Shown piece after piece: positions 36,616 through 46,497 of a DNA stretch of 60,461 nucleotides (positions are counted from its first letter, which is position 1; each line of letters starts with the position of its first letter). Below the pieces are notes generated by a model. That model did no database searches, was not told where the DNA came from, and worked only from the letters and a program-made list of their open reading frames with translations. The position numbers and the translations under genes were made by a program. Origin of the DNA: Bacteroidota bacterium (GTDB lineage: Bacteria > Bacteroidota > Bacteroidia > Chitinophagales > Chitinophagaceae); contig JAFDXH010000119.1 in NCBI GenBank assembly GCA_018268075.1, forward strand, positions 1-60,461. Direction: 5' to 3'.

Positions 36616-38607
36616 ATGCTACAAAAAAGGGGAATACTGTTATTATTTACGCTAATCCAATGCACATTATTACAAGCACAAAACAATAATAACCTATCTG
36701 TATTTAATCCTCAGCAGTTATTTCAACAACAAGTTTTTGCTTCTACAGGAAATATGTTCCGATCTGCAAATGGTGCACCCGGAAAAGATTATTGGCAAAA
36801 CCAGGCAGATTACCTAATATCAGCTAAGTTAGATACGCTGTTAAATTCTATTGAGGCCTCAGAAACAATTACCTACACAAATAATAGCCCCGATAATTTA
36901 CCTTCTATTTGGTTACAGTTAGATCAAAATATTTATAAAGAAGATGCCAGGTCTAATTTTTATTCATTCAAGCCACAACTTATTAGCCCAACTAATAAGG
37001 ATCATACCAAGGGGTATCAATTTGAATCCATTACACTTGAATACAAAGGAAAAATTGTAAAAGCTGATTATATAGTCACGGATACCAGGCTGCAAATAAG
37101 GCTTCCACAAGAGTTGCCCTCAAAAAGTAAGATCAACCTGCACATAAAATATAAATATGCTATTCCCGGAGATTTTGGCGGCAGAACAGATTTTTTGAAT
37201 ACTAAAAATGGAAAAATTTTTGAGATAGCGCAATGGTATCCGCATATGTGTGTGTACGACGACTTGCAGGGATGGAATACATTACCTTTTTTAGGATCGG
37301 GAGAATTTTATTGTGAATATGGCAACTTCGATTATACTGTAGCAGTACCCAAAGGTGTGATAGTAGCAGGGAGCGGTGAATTGCAAAATGAGCGCGAAGT
37401 ATTATCGCCCGTCCAAATTGAAAGATTGAATAAAGCAAGGTTAAGCGATGCAACAGTAATGATAAGAACCGAAGAAGAGGTAAACAGCGCCGTAAGGAAT
37501 ACAGAAAAGGGTTGGACTAATTGGCATTTTAAAATGAGCAACACCCGCGATGTAGCATTTGGTGCCAGTAAAGCATACCTGTGGGATGCGGCAAAAGTAA
37601 ACCTGCCGGGAGGAAAAAGATGTCTAGCTATGTCGGTGTATCCTATAGAGAGCATGGGAAGGAATGCTTGGGGAAGATCTACTGAGTATCTAAAAAAATC
37701 AATTGAATATTTTTCAAAAAAATGGTTCGTTTATCCATACCCGGTAGCTATCAATGAGGCAGGTAATGCCGGAGGAATGGAATACCCGGGTATTGTATTT
37801 GACGGAATTAATGATCAAGCAGGCGAACTCTATTGGGTAACCGCACATGAAATAGGCCACAATTGGTTTCCGATGGTAGTAGGTAGCAATGAAAGAAGAT
37901 TTTCATGGATGGACGAAGGCTTTAATACTTTTATAGATGTATATGCAGCAGACGATTTTAATAATGGGGAATATGCACCCAAGAGAGATGGAGAGTATGC
38001 CCCCGGAAAAGGAAATCCTGCAGATGAAATTGTAGAATTATTGAAGGATACAGCTGCACCCATCATGATGTCGAGGGCAGATGCTATTTTAGGAAAATAC
38101 CGGCATCCCTTATTTTATTTTAAGCCGGCTTATGGACTGGTATTGCTTAGAGAAGTTATTTTAGGGCATGATCGTTTTGACTATGCATTCAAAATGTATA
38201 TTGACAGATGGGCATATAAACATCCGGCGCCAGAAGATTTTTTCCGTACCATGAATAATGAGTCAGGAGAGGACCTTTCTTGGTTCTGGAAAGAATGGTT
38301 TTATAATAACTGGGCATTTGATATAGCAATTGAATCTGTTACTAACAGTAATAGTAATACGAAGGATGGAATCAATATTACTCTTAGCAATCTTCAGAAG
38401 ATGGCATTACCATTTACCTTACAGATTATTTATGAGGATAATACTAAAGATACTATACAAGTGCCAATAGAAACATGGTTGCAGGCGAATAAGCACATTA
38501 TTAATTTCTATGCAGAAAAACAAGTGAAGTCGGTAATTATAGACCCACAAAACCTTTTGCCAGATAGCAATAGAAAAAACAACCGCTGGGAAAGAGAATC
38601 ACTGTGA
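36616..38607 (+). CDS. M1-family metallopeptidase (aminopeptidase N-like), secreted
   Basis: I start it at ATG 36616, giving a clear signal peptide (MLQKRGILLLFTLIQCTLLQAQ); a TTG start 13 codons upstream would spoil it. The exopeptidase-type motif GGMEYPG is followed by the zinc site HEIGHNW (H411, E412, H415) with E434 in WMDEGFN. YGLVLLREVILG and the WKEWFYNNWAFD segment are typical of M1 enzymes with a beta-sandwich tail. It probably trims peptides outside the inner membrane. Confidence 0.93.
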   Translation: MLQKRGILLLFTLIQCTLLQAQNNNNLSVFNPQQLFQQQVFASTGNMFRSANGAPGKDYWQNQADYLISAKLDTLLNSIEASETITYTNNSPDNLPSIWLQLDQNIYKEDARSNFYSFKPQLISPTNKDHTKGYQFESITLEYKGKIVKADYIVTDTRLQIRLPQELPSKSKINLHIKYKYAIPGDFGGRTDFLNTKNGKIFEIAQWYPHMCVYDDLQGWNTLPFLGSGEFYCEYGNFDYTVAVPKGVIVAGSGELQNEREVLSPVQIERLNKARLSDATVMIRTEEEVNSAVRNTEKGWTNWHFKMSNTRDVAFGASKAYLWDAAKVNLPGGKRCLAMSVYPIESMGRNAWGRSTEYLKKSIEYFSKKWFVYPYPVAINEAGNAGGMEYPGIVFDGINDQAGELYWVTAHEIGHNWFPMVVGSNERRFSWMDEGFNTFIDVYAADDFNNGEYAPKRDGEYAPGKGNPADEIVELLKDTAAPIMMSRADAILGKYRHPLFYFKPAYGLVLLREVILGHDRFDYAFKMYIDRWAYKHPAPEDFFRTMNNESGEDLSWFWKEWFYNNWAFDIAIESVTNSNSNTKDGINITLSNLQKMALPFTLQIIYEDNTKDTIQVPIETWLQANKHIINFYAEKQVKSVIIDPQNLLPDSNRKNNRWERESL

Positions 38608-38692
38608 AAAGGCAGTAGCTATCATTTGGTAGTGTAGGGTAAGACTAACCTGAAAGTTTTTACTGCGCTTTAATATTTTGCTAAGAGAAAAT

Positions 38693-40024
38693 TTATTGCT
38701 TTAATTCCCCGCTTATTTTTTTAAATCTCAGAGTTAGGAATATTGCAGAAAGTGAAAGGCCGATAATAAATCCCGTCCACATACCTGCAGCACCCATTTT
38801 AAAATGGAAGGCAAGTACACAACCCGCCGGCAAACCAATAGCCCAATAGGCAATCGCAACAAAGTAGGTAGGTATTTTTACATCCTTTATACCCCTTAAT
38901 AATCCGGCAGTTACAGCCTGAATACTATCGCTGATCTGGAACAGCGCTGCAAACAAAAGCAGGTAAGCCGATAAAGAAATTACCTCTGCATTTTTGTTGA
39001 ACAGAAGAGGAAGGTGGTGGCGGAAAAGAATAAAAATAAGTGCACAAAAAGTTCCATATACCAGTGCAATCGCAATAGTAGATTTACCTATAAAATTGAT
39101 GGATAAATTATCGCGTCGGCCAAGAGCATTACTGGTACGGATAGACCCAGCCTGAGAGAGCCCCATAGATACCATAAAGGTGAGTGATGCAAGACTTAAA
39201 GCGATCTGATGCGAAGCCTGCTCCACAGCGCCTATGGTGCCTATAATAATTCCGGATACAGCAAAAGCACCAGCTTCCATGGTGATTTGAAAACTGCTGG
39301 GTATGCCAATATGAAGCAACTCTTTGATGGTGTGCCATCTTAAACGCCATTCTTTTTTTCTGACAGCTATATAGTGTGAAAAAAGCGGATGATATAAAAT
39401 GATCAATACAAGCACTATAAAAATTAAGCTTCTAGTGATAAGTGTGCCCCAGCCGGCACCCATAAGCTCTAATCGGGGAAACCCCCAATTACCATAGATT
39501 AAAAGCCAATTCAAAAACGCATTGAGCGGCAGCGAAAATAATGATAGTACCATCGCTGTTTTCGTGTGTTCAAGACCGTCAGTAAATTGTTTAAGGGCCA
39601 TAAACAATAACATGGGAATAACAGACCATCCCATAATTTGTAAATACGGTAAAGCAAGCGCTGCCACCTCAGCATCCTGACCCAGATGAAATAAAATATT
39701 TTTGCTTAGTTCAATAGTAAGAGAAATTACTACGGCCGAAAAGGCGCATAAAAGAAAACCGTTGTATAAATAATGGCTTACCAGTTTTCCATCTTTTTTA
39801 CCATTGGCAAGGGAAACCATTTGTGAAACAGATATGGTAATACCAATACCAAAAACAAATGGTATGTTCATCACACTTAAAACCAATGCTGCAGCCGCAA
39901 GCTGCTTATAGCCTACCGCCCCTACCATGGCAGCATCAAGTATATGTAAAAACATTTGAGCCAGCTCACCTAAAATAATAGGTAAGGCCAGCTTTATTGT
40001 TTTCCGGGCTTCGGTATAAAACAT
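38693..40024 (-). CDS. MATE-family multidrug efflux transporter
   Basis: The 443-residue protein has the twelve-helix MATE pattern. It begins MFYTEARKTIKLALPIILGELAQ; I take the ATG at 40024 rather than one 7 codons upstream that adds MPFYLYF. Family motifs GVGYKQLAAAALV-like (MVGAVGYKQL), the cation site region and the inverted second half with SNALGRRDN are visible. NorM-type members export cationic drugs in exchange for Na+ or H+. It converges with the M1 peptidase gene. Confidence 0.92.
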   Translation of the reverse strand: MFYTEARKTIKLALPIILGELAQMFLHILDAAMVGAVGYKQLAAAALVLSVMNIPFVFGIGITISVSQMVSLANGKKDGKLVSHYLYNGFLLCAFSAVVISLTIELSKNILFHLGQDAEVAALALPYLQIMGWSVIPMLLFMALKQFTDGLEHTKTAMVLSLFSLPLNAFLNWLLIYGNWGFPRLELMGAGWGTLITRSLIFIVLVLIILYHPLFSHYIAVRKKEWRLRWHTIKELLHIGIPSSFQITMEAGAFAVSGIIIGTIGAVEQASHQIALSLASLTFMVSMGLSQAGSIRTSNALGRRDNLSINFIGKSTIAIALVYGTFCALIFILFRHHLPLLFNKNAEVISLSAYLLLFAALFQISDSIQAVTAGLLRGIKDVKIPTYFVAIAYWAIGLPAGCVLAFHFKMGAAGMWTGFIIGLSLSAIFLTLRFKKISGELKQ

Positions 40025-40437
40025 AAAATATAAATAAAAAGGCAATGAAGTTAGGGAAGAATAAAATGTAATTGGGGAAAGGCTAAAAATAGAAGATACC
40101 CGACAAAAAAAGCCGATACCACCCTACAGGTGAAAATGGGATTTTACCATCCATATTAGCTAAATAGTCCTGAAGGCTACATGCAAGTAGTTAGCAGCTT
40201 TTATACCGATCAAAAAGAGGATTAAGGTAAAATATATTTAAATACGGTACTATAAAGAGGCAATAGCTTAGTGAAAAATAAAAACGAAGAAAATATATTT
40301 GAAAATAATTTTTGAATGCTTATCCCAAAGGGTATAATTTTTATACCTTGCTTAAATAAGTATTTACCAAACGAAGAGGCCTATTTCGTAAATAAAATTC
40401 AAAAAAATTTTAAACCGGAGAATTTAAAAAGTAAAAC
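40025..40437. other. 413-nt intergenic region between the MATE gene and rmuC
   Basis: The gap separates divergent genes. Its clearest element is a 7-bp hairpin GGTATAA/TTATACC with loop TTT at 40331-40347, about 90 nt before rmuC. No gene, tRNA or named riboswitch is recognised. The TTATACCTT half of the hairpin also occurs in a hairpin before the CPA2 antiporter (51592-51611). Confidence 0.5.
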
Positions 40438-41925
40438 ATGGAAATAATTTTTTTTGTAATCATAATGATCCTGCTTATTGTGGCCATCATACTCATCATC
40501 GTTTTCAGAAGTAAAGGAGGCAATCAATTAGCCCCCTTAGAAATAAAACTACATGAATTACAATCGAGCCTGATGCGCATAGAAACCGGATTAAAAGAAG
40601 ACTTTAGGGTAAACCGCGAAGAGAATGCAGCCATAGCAAAAGATAACAGGGAAGAACTCAACAATACATTGAAAAATATTGTAGAACAAAGCCGGCAAAC
40701 ATTAAAAGAAATCAACCAGACATTAGATGACAAGATCAGCTCATTTAATAATAAGATGGATGAAAACAATAAGGCCAACCGTAGCGAACTCACTAAAAAT
40801 ATGGTGGACTTTTCGGCAGCAAATATTACGCAATTAGACAAAATAAATTCGCAACTGAAAGATGATAGCCGACTGAACCGTGAAGCAATCAGTAATTCTT
40901 TTAAAGATTTCCAAACAACCTTGGATCAGAATATCAAATCATTCAATGATCTTCAAAGAGAAAAATTTTCTCAATTAGAAATTAAACAAAGTGAACTGAT
41001 AAAGGGTACCGAAACGAAGCTGGAGAGTATTCGCACTACAGTAGAAGAAAAATTGGAAAAAACGCTGAGTGAGCGCCTGGGCCAAAGCTTTGAAACAGTA
41101 GGAAAGCAATTGATAGAAGTACAAAAAGGATTGGGCGAAATGCAAACACTGGCGCAAGATGTAGGTGGCTTAAAAAAAGTATTGAGCAATGTAAAAATGC
41201 GCGGCGGTTTTGGTGAAGTGCAATTGCACATGCTCTTAGAAAACATTCTGGCTCCAGATCAATATGAGGGAAATGTAGCTACCAAAAAAGATAGCAACGA
41301 GCGCGTAGAATTTGCAGTAAAATTTCCTAACAAAGAAGGCGACCGTGATTATGTATGGTTGCCTATAGATGCCAAATTTCCTAAAGATGCCTATGAACAT
41401 TTGCAAAACGCATACGACACCAGCGATGCACAGCAGATAGAATCAGCACAAAAAAATCTGGATAATGTGATAAAAAAAATGGCAAAAGATATTAGTGATA
41501 AATATATTGACGCTCCGGGTACCACCAATTTCGGAATTATGTTTTTACCCTTTGAAGGCTTGTATGCCGAGGTGGTTCGCAAGGCCAGCCTGCTGGAGCA
41601 AATACAGCGCGAGTGCAATGTAATCGTAACAGGGCCTACTACATTGGCAGTAATTTTAAACAGCCTGCAAATGGGCTTTCGCACACTAGCCATACAAAAG
41701 AGAAGCAGTGAAGTGTGGAAAATTTTGAGTGCTGTAAAAAAGGAATTTGGCCAGTTTGGCGGCATGCTAGACAAGGCACAAAAAAATATTCAGACCGGGC
41801 TTCATCAATTAGACGATGTAGTAGGCGTGCGTACGCGCGCTATACAGCGCCAACTAAGAGGGGTAGAATCTTTGGAAGCAGAAAACGTTTTAAAAATAGA
41901 TGAAGATTTAAAGGAAATTGATTAA
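40438..41925 (+). CDS. rmuC: DNA recombination protein RmuC
   Basis: An N-terminal membrane helix (residues 3-22) is followed by a long coiled coil (about 30-220) rich in Glu, Lys and Asn, and then the PD-(D/E)XK-like RmuC domain (about 230-440): KMRGGFGEVQLHMLLENIL, VWLPIDAKFPKDAYE, and FLPFEGLYAEV. RmuC limits inversions at inverted repeats in E. coli. Length of 495 is typical. It stands alone between a MATE gene and a terminator. Confidence 0.93.
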   Translation: MEIIFFVIIMILLIVAIILIIVFRSKGGNQLAPLEIKLHELQSSLMRIETGLKEDFRVNREENAAIAKDNREELNNTLKNIVEQSRQTLKEINQTLDDKISSFNNKMDENNKANRSELTKNMVDFSAANITQLDKINSQLKDDSRLNREAISNSFKDFQTTLDQNIKSFNDLQREKFSQLEIKQSELIKGTETKLESIRTTVEEKLEKTLSERLGQSFETVGKQLIEVQKGLGEMQTLAQDVGGLKKVLSNVKMRGGFGEVQLHMLLENILAPDQYEGNVATKKDSNERVEFAVKFPNKEGDRDYVWLPIDAKFPKDAYEHLQNAYDTSDAQQIESAQKNLDNVIKKMAKDISDKYIDAPGTTNFGIMFLPFEGLYAEVVRKASLLEQIQRECNVIVTGPTTLAVILNSLQMGFRTLAIQKRSSEVWKILSAVKKEFGQFGGMLDKAQKNIQTGLHQLDDVVGVRTRAIQRQLRGVESLEAENVLKIDEDLKEID

Positions 41926-41978
41926 TAGGGTGCAGGCATAGTAATTCTTAAGGGTATTTATTTTTCGGGGGACTAACC

Positions 41979-42021
41979 CCAAACTGAATAATAAATTAGT
42001 CTAAACATACAGGGTATAAAA
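41979..42021 (+). repeat. Dispersed repeat, copy B
   Basis: These 43 nt start CCAAACTGAATAATAAATT and end in GGGTATAAAA. They match copy A (36528) in 35 of 43 positions and copy C (32566-32596, minus) in 23 of 31. The copy lies between rmuC and a strong terminator 22 nt downstream, where no plus-strand gene follows. Confidence 0.65.
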
Positions 42022-42042
42022 ATTGATTTTAAATTTCTCCAT

Positions 42043-42082
42043 AAAAAAAGTTCATTGAAAACGTATCAATGAACTTTTTTTT
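42043..42082. terminator. Strong bidirectional terminator between rmuC and the M14 gene
   Basis: A run of A, then GTTCATTGA, loop AAACGTA, TCAATGAAC and a run of T. Including the A and T tracts the stem is about 16 bp and perfect. It lies 118 nt after rmuC and 127 nt after the minus-strand M14 gene, so it can end transcripts from both. Confidence 0.9.
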
Positions 42083-42208
42083 GTTTCTGTGGTTTTAGAG
42101 GTCAAATCATCTGTATTGGTTTTTCATACTTCCTTTGTGGTGCCCCATTAAATTATACTGAATATTAAACTATAATTGGGCCTTGCCATCAATTTAAAAA
42201 TTAGAATA

Positions 42209-44950
42209 TTATTTCATTTTGTACAATTCATTAAAAAGCATTTTAAAGGTACCATGAGATTGTGCCCTGAAGGTGATTTCGGGGCCAAAGGCATATAGCT
42301 TTCCTTTGCCCACATTGGCTACAAAAGCGGTCACTCCATCTTTCAGATGAGATTGTCCCCAACCCCATCCACTGCGAAGCGCATTTTTATCACCAAAGGA
42401 TGCCAGTACTTCTACATTTTTAGCTCCGGCATCAATTTTAAAAACCGGATTGTTATTGAAAACAACATCGGCCTTGTCCGCCATCCCCCAGTTGGCACTG
42501 TTAGCAGTATTGATATTCACCTCCAAAATACTGGTAGGTATATAATATTTCTCTGCCGATAAATTTACCTTATCGCCCTTGACATTGGTTTCTAAGAGGG
42601 CATTTTTTACAGGAATATTCAAATGAAAAGCAAGGTTTGCATTTTTCCCTATCGTTACGATGTTTCCACCTTTTTCTAAAAAATCTTTCAGTTGAGGAAT
42701 TGATTTTCCAGAAGTGATTTCACCCAACATATAGCCATATTTTGCCGGAATGCCTTTTTCGTCCTTTGATTCGGGATCATCAAAAAAGGAAGTTTCTTTA
42801 GTGCCGGCTACCGGTGGTATGCCATCATCAATTAATAATATGACATCATACTTTGCATTAAGATTTCCGTTGTCTATATCTTTTGGATAGATGAGGCTGT
42901 ATTTAAAATTATATTGCTCTAAAATCCAGCGCACCCAGCCTGATGGTATAGAGCCGCCATACTTGTCAAAGAGCGCAATTCTTGAGGGAGATATAGCCTT
43001 TGCTGAAGCAGGTTTGGAAGAAGCCGGTATGGCTACTACGCCCAGTTTCTCTCCGGCATCTTTTAATATTTCTAAACCCTTGGAGGTGGTGTAAAAAGAA
43101 CCGGCTGGCATATTGTCAACGGCTGTAGTAATTCTCCATACCGGTACGCCGGCATTCACAAGATTGTTAGCAGCGATGAAAGAATTGTTTACAGCACTAC
43201 TGAAAAAATAACCGGTTTTTGAGGCTGCCACCTTTTGCGGTAAAGGGCTTTGAACCTCACCATAAGTGATTTGTTTAAATGGCCCATTGAAATCGTCCAG
43301 TATCCTATCGAATTTTACAGCCATCTGAAAGGCCAGCGTCCATCCGGTGGCATCATACGGGCGTATAGGAGGCCCACCCGGATATTGAAAATCGTTGGGG
43401 TAGTTTTGTGGTTCAAACATATCTATTACATGTGGCCGAAATGCCTGATTGGTGCGCACGATGTAAGATCCCTTAGGATAAGATTTTCCTTTTACAGTAA
43501 AATCAGATTCGGCCTGCAATACTTTTACTCCGGCCATCAATAGGGCATTCATAAACTTTGTAACCGTGGGAAAATCAGTTTGGTTGGCCGACATAATATA
43601 GCCTCTTGGATCTCTCAGATCGGGATCATTAAAAACATCATTATAATATTTCATTGGAATTTTTGGAGTTTTGTAAAAACCCGCCGTTTCCTTTTTTATT
43701 TTTCCTTCCTTGACATCTCTTTCATACGTTGATTTAATAGAATCAACATGGTTGGGAATGGCAGTCCAATAGTCTTTGCTGCCTTTATTTATTGAATTCA
43801 ACCCCATTACATAAATATTCTTTAAGAGTTCATCACACATTCTACTGGCATAGTCTAATACAGCATAGTTTAGCGAAAGTGAATAATCAATAGATTGCCG
43901 GAAAAGCCATTTTTGAGGAGTAACGGGGAATGGGGTTGCATTATTAGGTACAAGCCTTTCGGGTACCACCGGAATATCAGAGGGTGTTGGGTTGCCCACT
44001 ATTTCGGTAAGCAGGCCAATCATGTTATGAAAATAAGGAGCCGTTCTCAACCCACCATTCCACCAGGCATTAAATACCGAACCGCCTAATCTTGTATAGC
44101 CGGGCTTGCCTTCTACGTTTAACCTGGAAATCATATTAGCAGCCACACCATCTATACTGGTGATGATTAATGGATCATAGGCATAGTTAAAAGGATCGCG
44201 ATAAGGAGGGCCAGCCACTACCGAACCCGGAGGGCCCGACTGATGGTGATTGTAAACGATCTGCGGCATCCACTCTACATATAACTGACGGGCTACATTT
44301 TGCGTCTCTTTTATATTCATCATATAAAAATCACGGTTATTATCGTGGCCTACATATTTATTGTACAGAAAAGGAATTTTCATATTTCTTTTAGAAGAAT
44401 CGTTTTCTTGCATATACCAGTTGGCAACCATGTCTTGCCCATCAGGATTTACCTCTGAAAGAAGAATAATTACATTATCCAATATTTTCAACGTTGCAGG
44501 ATCGTTGTTGTTCAGCAAGGAATAATACAGCTCAATCAATTGCTGTGACCCAACCGTCTCCGTGGCATGTAATCCGCCATCAATCCACACTACAGCCTTT
44601 CCTTCTCTTGCTAATTGATCGGCCTGCGCAGGGGTTAGGTTTTCGGCTCTTGCCAGTTTTTGTGAAATTTCTTTATACCGGCTAAGATTTTTCAGGTTTT
44701 CTGGTGAGGAAACGATCATCATATATTGGGTTCTTCCTTCTTCGGTTTTCCCTACATCTTGAATGATGGTGCGGTTTGAATTTTTTGCCAGCAGCCTAAA
44801 ATAATCTTCCGTTTTTTCATAATTGGCTAACTTATAATTGTCACCAATATTGAACCCAAAAAATTCTAAGGGGGTGGGTAGCTTTTGGGCAAGCGCTGTG
44901 GGCACTATCAGCAAAAGAATAAGGATGGTTTTAATGAATCTTCTTATCAT
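42209..44950 (-). CDS. M14-family zinc carboxypeptidase, secreted
   Basis: A signal peptide (MIRRFIKTILILLLIVPTAL) leads a 913-residue protein. The carboxypeptidase zinc site is DGGLHATE (H128, E131) with a later His in VYNHHQSG (H235/H236). NPDGQD and GHDNNRDF supply substrate-binding Asn and Arg, and LLTEIVGNPTP likely holds the catalytic Glu. The C-terminal half (about residues 480-913) contains a class I amidotransferase-like Rossmann region of unknown role. It follows susD by 44 nt and is the last gene of the sigma-fecR-susCD unit, pointing to peptide use. Confidence 0.9.
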   Translation of the reverse strand: MIRRFIKTILILLLIVPTALAQKLPTPLEFFGFNIGDNYKLANYEKTEDYFRLLAKNSNRTIIQDVGKTEEGRTQYMMIVSSPENLKNLSRYKEISQKLARAENLTPAQADQLAREGKAVVWIDGGLHATETVGSQQLIELYYSLLNNNDPATLKILDNVIILLSEVNPDGQDMVANWYMQENDSSKRNMKIPFLYNKYVGHDNNRDFYMMNIKETQNVARQLYVEWMPQIVYNHHQSGPPGSVVAGPPYRDPFNYAYDPLIITSIDGVAANMISRLNVEGKPGYTRLGGSVFNAWWNGGLRTAPYFHNMIGLLTEIVGNPTPSDIPVVPERLVPNNATPFPVTPQKWLFRQSIDYSLSLNYAVLDYASRMCDELLKNIYVMGLNSINKGSKDYWTAIPNHVDSIKSTYERDVKEGKIKKETAGFYKTPKIPMKYYNDVFNDPDLRDPRGYIMSANQTDFPTVTKFMNALLMAGVKVLQAESDFTVKGKSYPKGSYIVRTNQAFRPHVIDMFEPQNYPNDFQYPGGPPIRPYDATGWTLAFQMAVKFDRILDDFNGPFKQITYGEVQSPLPQKVAASKTGYFFSSAVNNSFIAANNLVNAGVPVWRITTAVDNMPAGSFYTTSKGLEILKDAGEKLGVVAIPASSKPASAKAISPSRIALFDKYGGSIPSGWVRWILEQYNFKYSLIYPKDIDNGNLNAKYDVILLIDDGIPPVAGTKETSFFDDPESKDEKGIPAKYGYMLGEITSGKSIPQLKDFLEKGGNIVTIGKNANLAFHLNIPVKNALLETNVKGDKVNLSAEKYYIPTSILEVNINTANSANWGMADKADVVFNNNPVFKIDAGAKNVEVLASFGDKNALRSGWGWGQSHLKDGVTAFVANVGKGKLYAFGPEITFRAQSHGTFKMLFNELYKMK

Positions 44951-44994
44951 TTCAATTTTTTTTAAATGAAAAAAATATAGGTGTTTTTCTTATT

Positions 44995-46476
44995 TTAAAG
45001 CCCTTTGTTATAAAGTGTTTCGCTGTTTGGAATAGGCCATAAATAATTAGGATTGTCTGGGTTTATCTGTGGTATAGGCGATCCTCCACTTGGAGTTTTT
45101 GCCGGCACAGGCAATTTTAATCTCATCAGATCACTGTTTCTTATTCCTTCTCCTAAAAATTCAATATGCCTTTCATTTACAATCATATCAATTAATGCTT
45201 GCTTTGAAGAAGCTGTAAGTGTGGTAGTATTATCTGACCGTTGCCTCACGGCATTTAAAAGTGCGAGCGCTCTGGCATCTACTCCATTCTCATTTGCTAG
45301 GGCTTCGGCAAGGCTTAATAATACTTCAGCATATCTAATCACAGGTATATAATCAATAAAAGGAGAACCCGATAAATATTTGGTACACCATAATCTTCCT
45401 GCATTAGCGCCAGAAGGAGTTTTAAAAATTAATAGCCTTCTTTTATCAGTAGCTTTCCAGCCGGGGTCGGCAACGATTCCACCTTCGAATAAGTAGAAAT
45501 CACCTGTGCCAGATTTGCCTAAGCCTGTGGCATTGGCACCGTCGGGTAAGTAAGCGTTTCCTAAAGAGGTTCCCGGCCTGTCGGTATTGGAAAAGGGCAT
45601 TGAAAGTATAGATTCCACAGAAGTAAAAGGTGCTTTAAACACAGAAGTAACATCCGCAACCAAGGCATTCTTTACTCCAGTGGGTGCTACAAAGGGCGCA
45701 CTGGCGGGCACTATCTTATTGGCCTCTATTATCACCTGTGGGTATTTCCCCATACTTAAATACACTTTAGTTTTAGCGGCAATGGCAGTATTTTTATGAG
45801 CACGGGTAGTATTCAAAGCAGCAGTTGAATATTGAGCCGGTAAATTAGCCTCGGCAAAATCCAGATCATCCAAAATTTGTTTGTACACATCAGCAACGGA
45901 GCTTCTGGCAAGGTTGTAATCGGCCAATCCTTTATTGGGCTTTAGTCGCAATGGTAGGCCGGGGCTTGCTCCATTATCTTTTGTATAAGGGGTGGCATAA
46001 AGCTGAAGTAAATAATAATAAGACAAAGCCCTAAGCAATCGCGCTTCGCCAATATAGTTTTTGCTTAAGTCTGCACCTACAACATCTGTACCCTTAGCAT
46101 CCATTCCTGCTATAAACACATTTACTCCATTAATGATCTGGTAACCTTGTTCCCACACACTGGATACATCTGTCAATCCTGGATCTACGGTCATTTGGTA
46201 TGATAATCCGCCTCTGGTTGGGTTGAGGTTGGTGGCTATAAAATCGCCGGCTCTTGCCTCGCAATAATAGATATAAAGTGAACCCCAAAATCCGGTACCC
46301 TTGAAGGTGGCGTATAAACCGTTTACCTGATTGCTGATTCTATCTGCGGTCTCAAAGGCAGAGGCATCAGAGATGAGTGTAGTGGGTATAGGGTTTAATT
46401 CAGCCTCTTTTTTGCATGCACTATTGAAGAGGAGCAGCATCCCCAAAAACAGGATGATTATATTTTTACATTTCAT
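44995..46476 (-). CDS. SusD/RagB-family outer-membrane nutrient-binding lipoprotein
   Basis: The signal ends in a lipobox before C21 (LLLFNSAC). The 493-residue protein shows the SusD helical repeat pattern: YQIINGVNVFIAGM, IGEARLLRALSYYYLLQLYATPYT, YKQILDDLDFAEANLP, RAHKNTAIAAKTKVYLSMGKY, and the C-terminal VIRYAEVLLSLAEALANENG and NPNYLWPIPNSE. It caps the SusC channel and binds the imported compound. It is 21 nt after susC. The substrate is unknown; the linked M14 peptidase suggests peptides. Confidence 0.94.
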   Translation of the reverse strand: MKCKNIIILFLGMLLLFNSACKKEAELNPIPTTLISDASAFETADRISNQVNGLYATFKGTGFWGSLYIYYCEARAGDFIATNLNPTRGGLSYQMTVDPGLTDVSSVWEQGYQIINGVNVFIAGMDAKGTDVVGADLSKNYIGEARLLRALSYYYLLQLYATPYTKDNGASPGLPLRLKPNKGLADYNLARSSVADVYKQILDDLDFAEANLPAQYSTAALNTTRAHKNTAIAAKTKVYLSMGKYPQVIIEANKIVPASAPFVAPTGVKNALVADVTSVFKAPFTSVESILSMPFSNTDRPGTSLGNAYLPDGANATGLGKSGTGDFYLFEGGIVADPGWKATDKRRLLIFKTPSGANAGRLWCTKYLSGSPFIDYIPVIRYAEVLLSLAEALANENGVDARALALLNAVRQRSDNTTTLTASSKQALIDMIVNERHIEFLGEGIRNSDLMRLKLPVPAKTPSGGSPIPQINPDNPNYLWPIPNSETLYNKGL

Positions 46477-46497
46477 ATTTAAAAGATTTGAATTTTT

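Noticed and set aside
38608-38692. A terminator or a further copy of the dispersed repeat between the M1 and MATE genes
   Set aside because: Only a loose CAGTA/TACTG pairing and a 16-nt partial match (TTAGTCT on the minus strand) are present, too weak to call.
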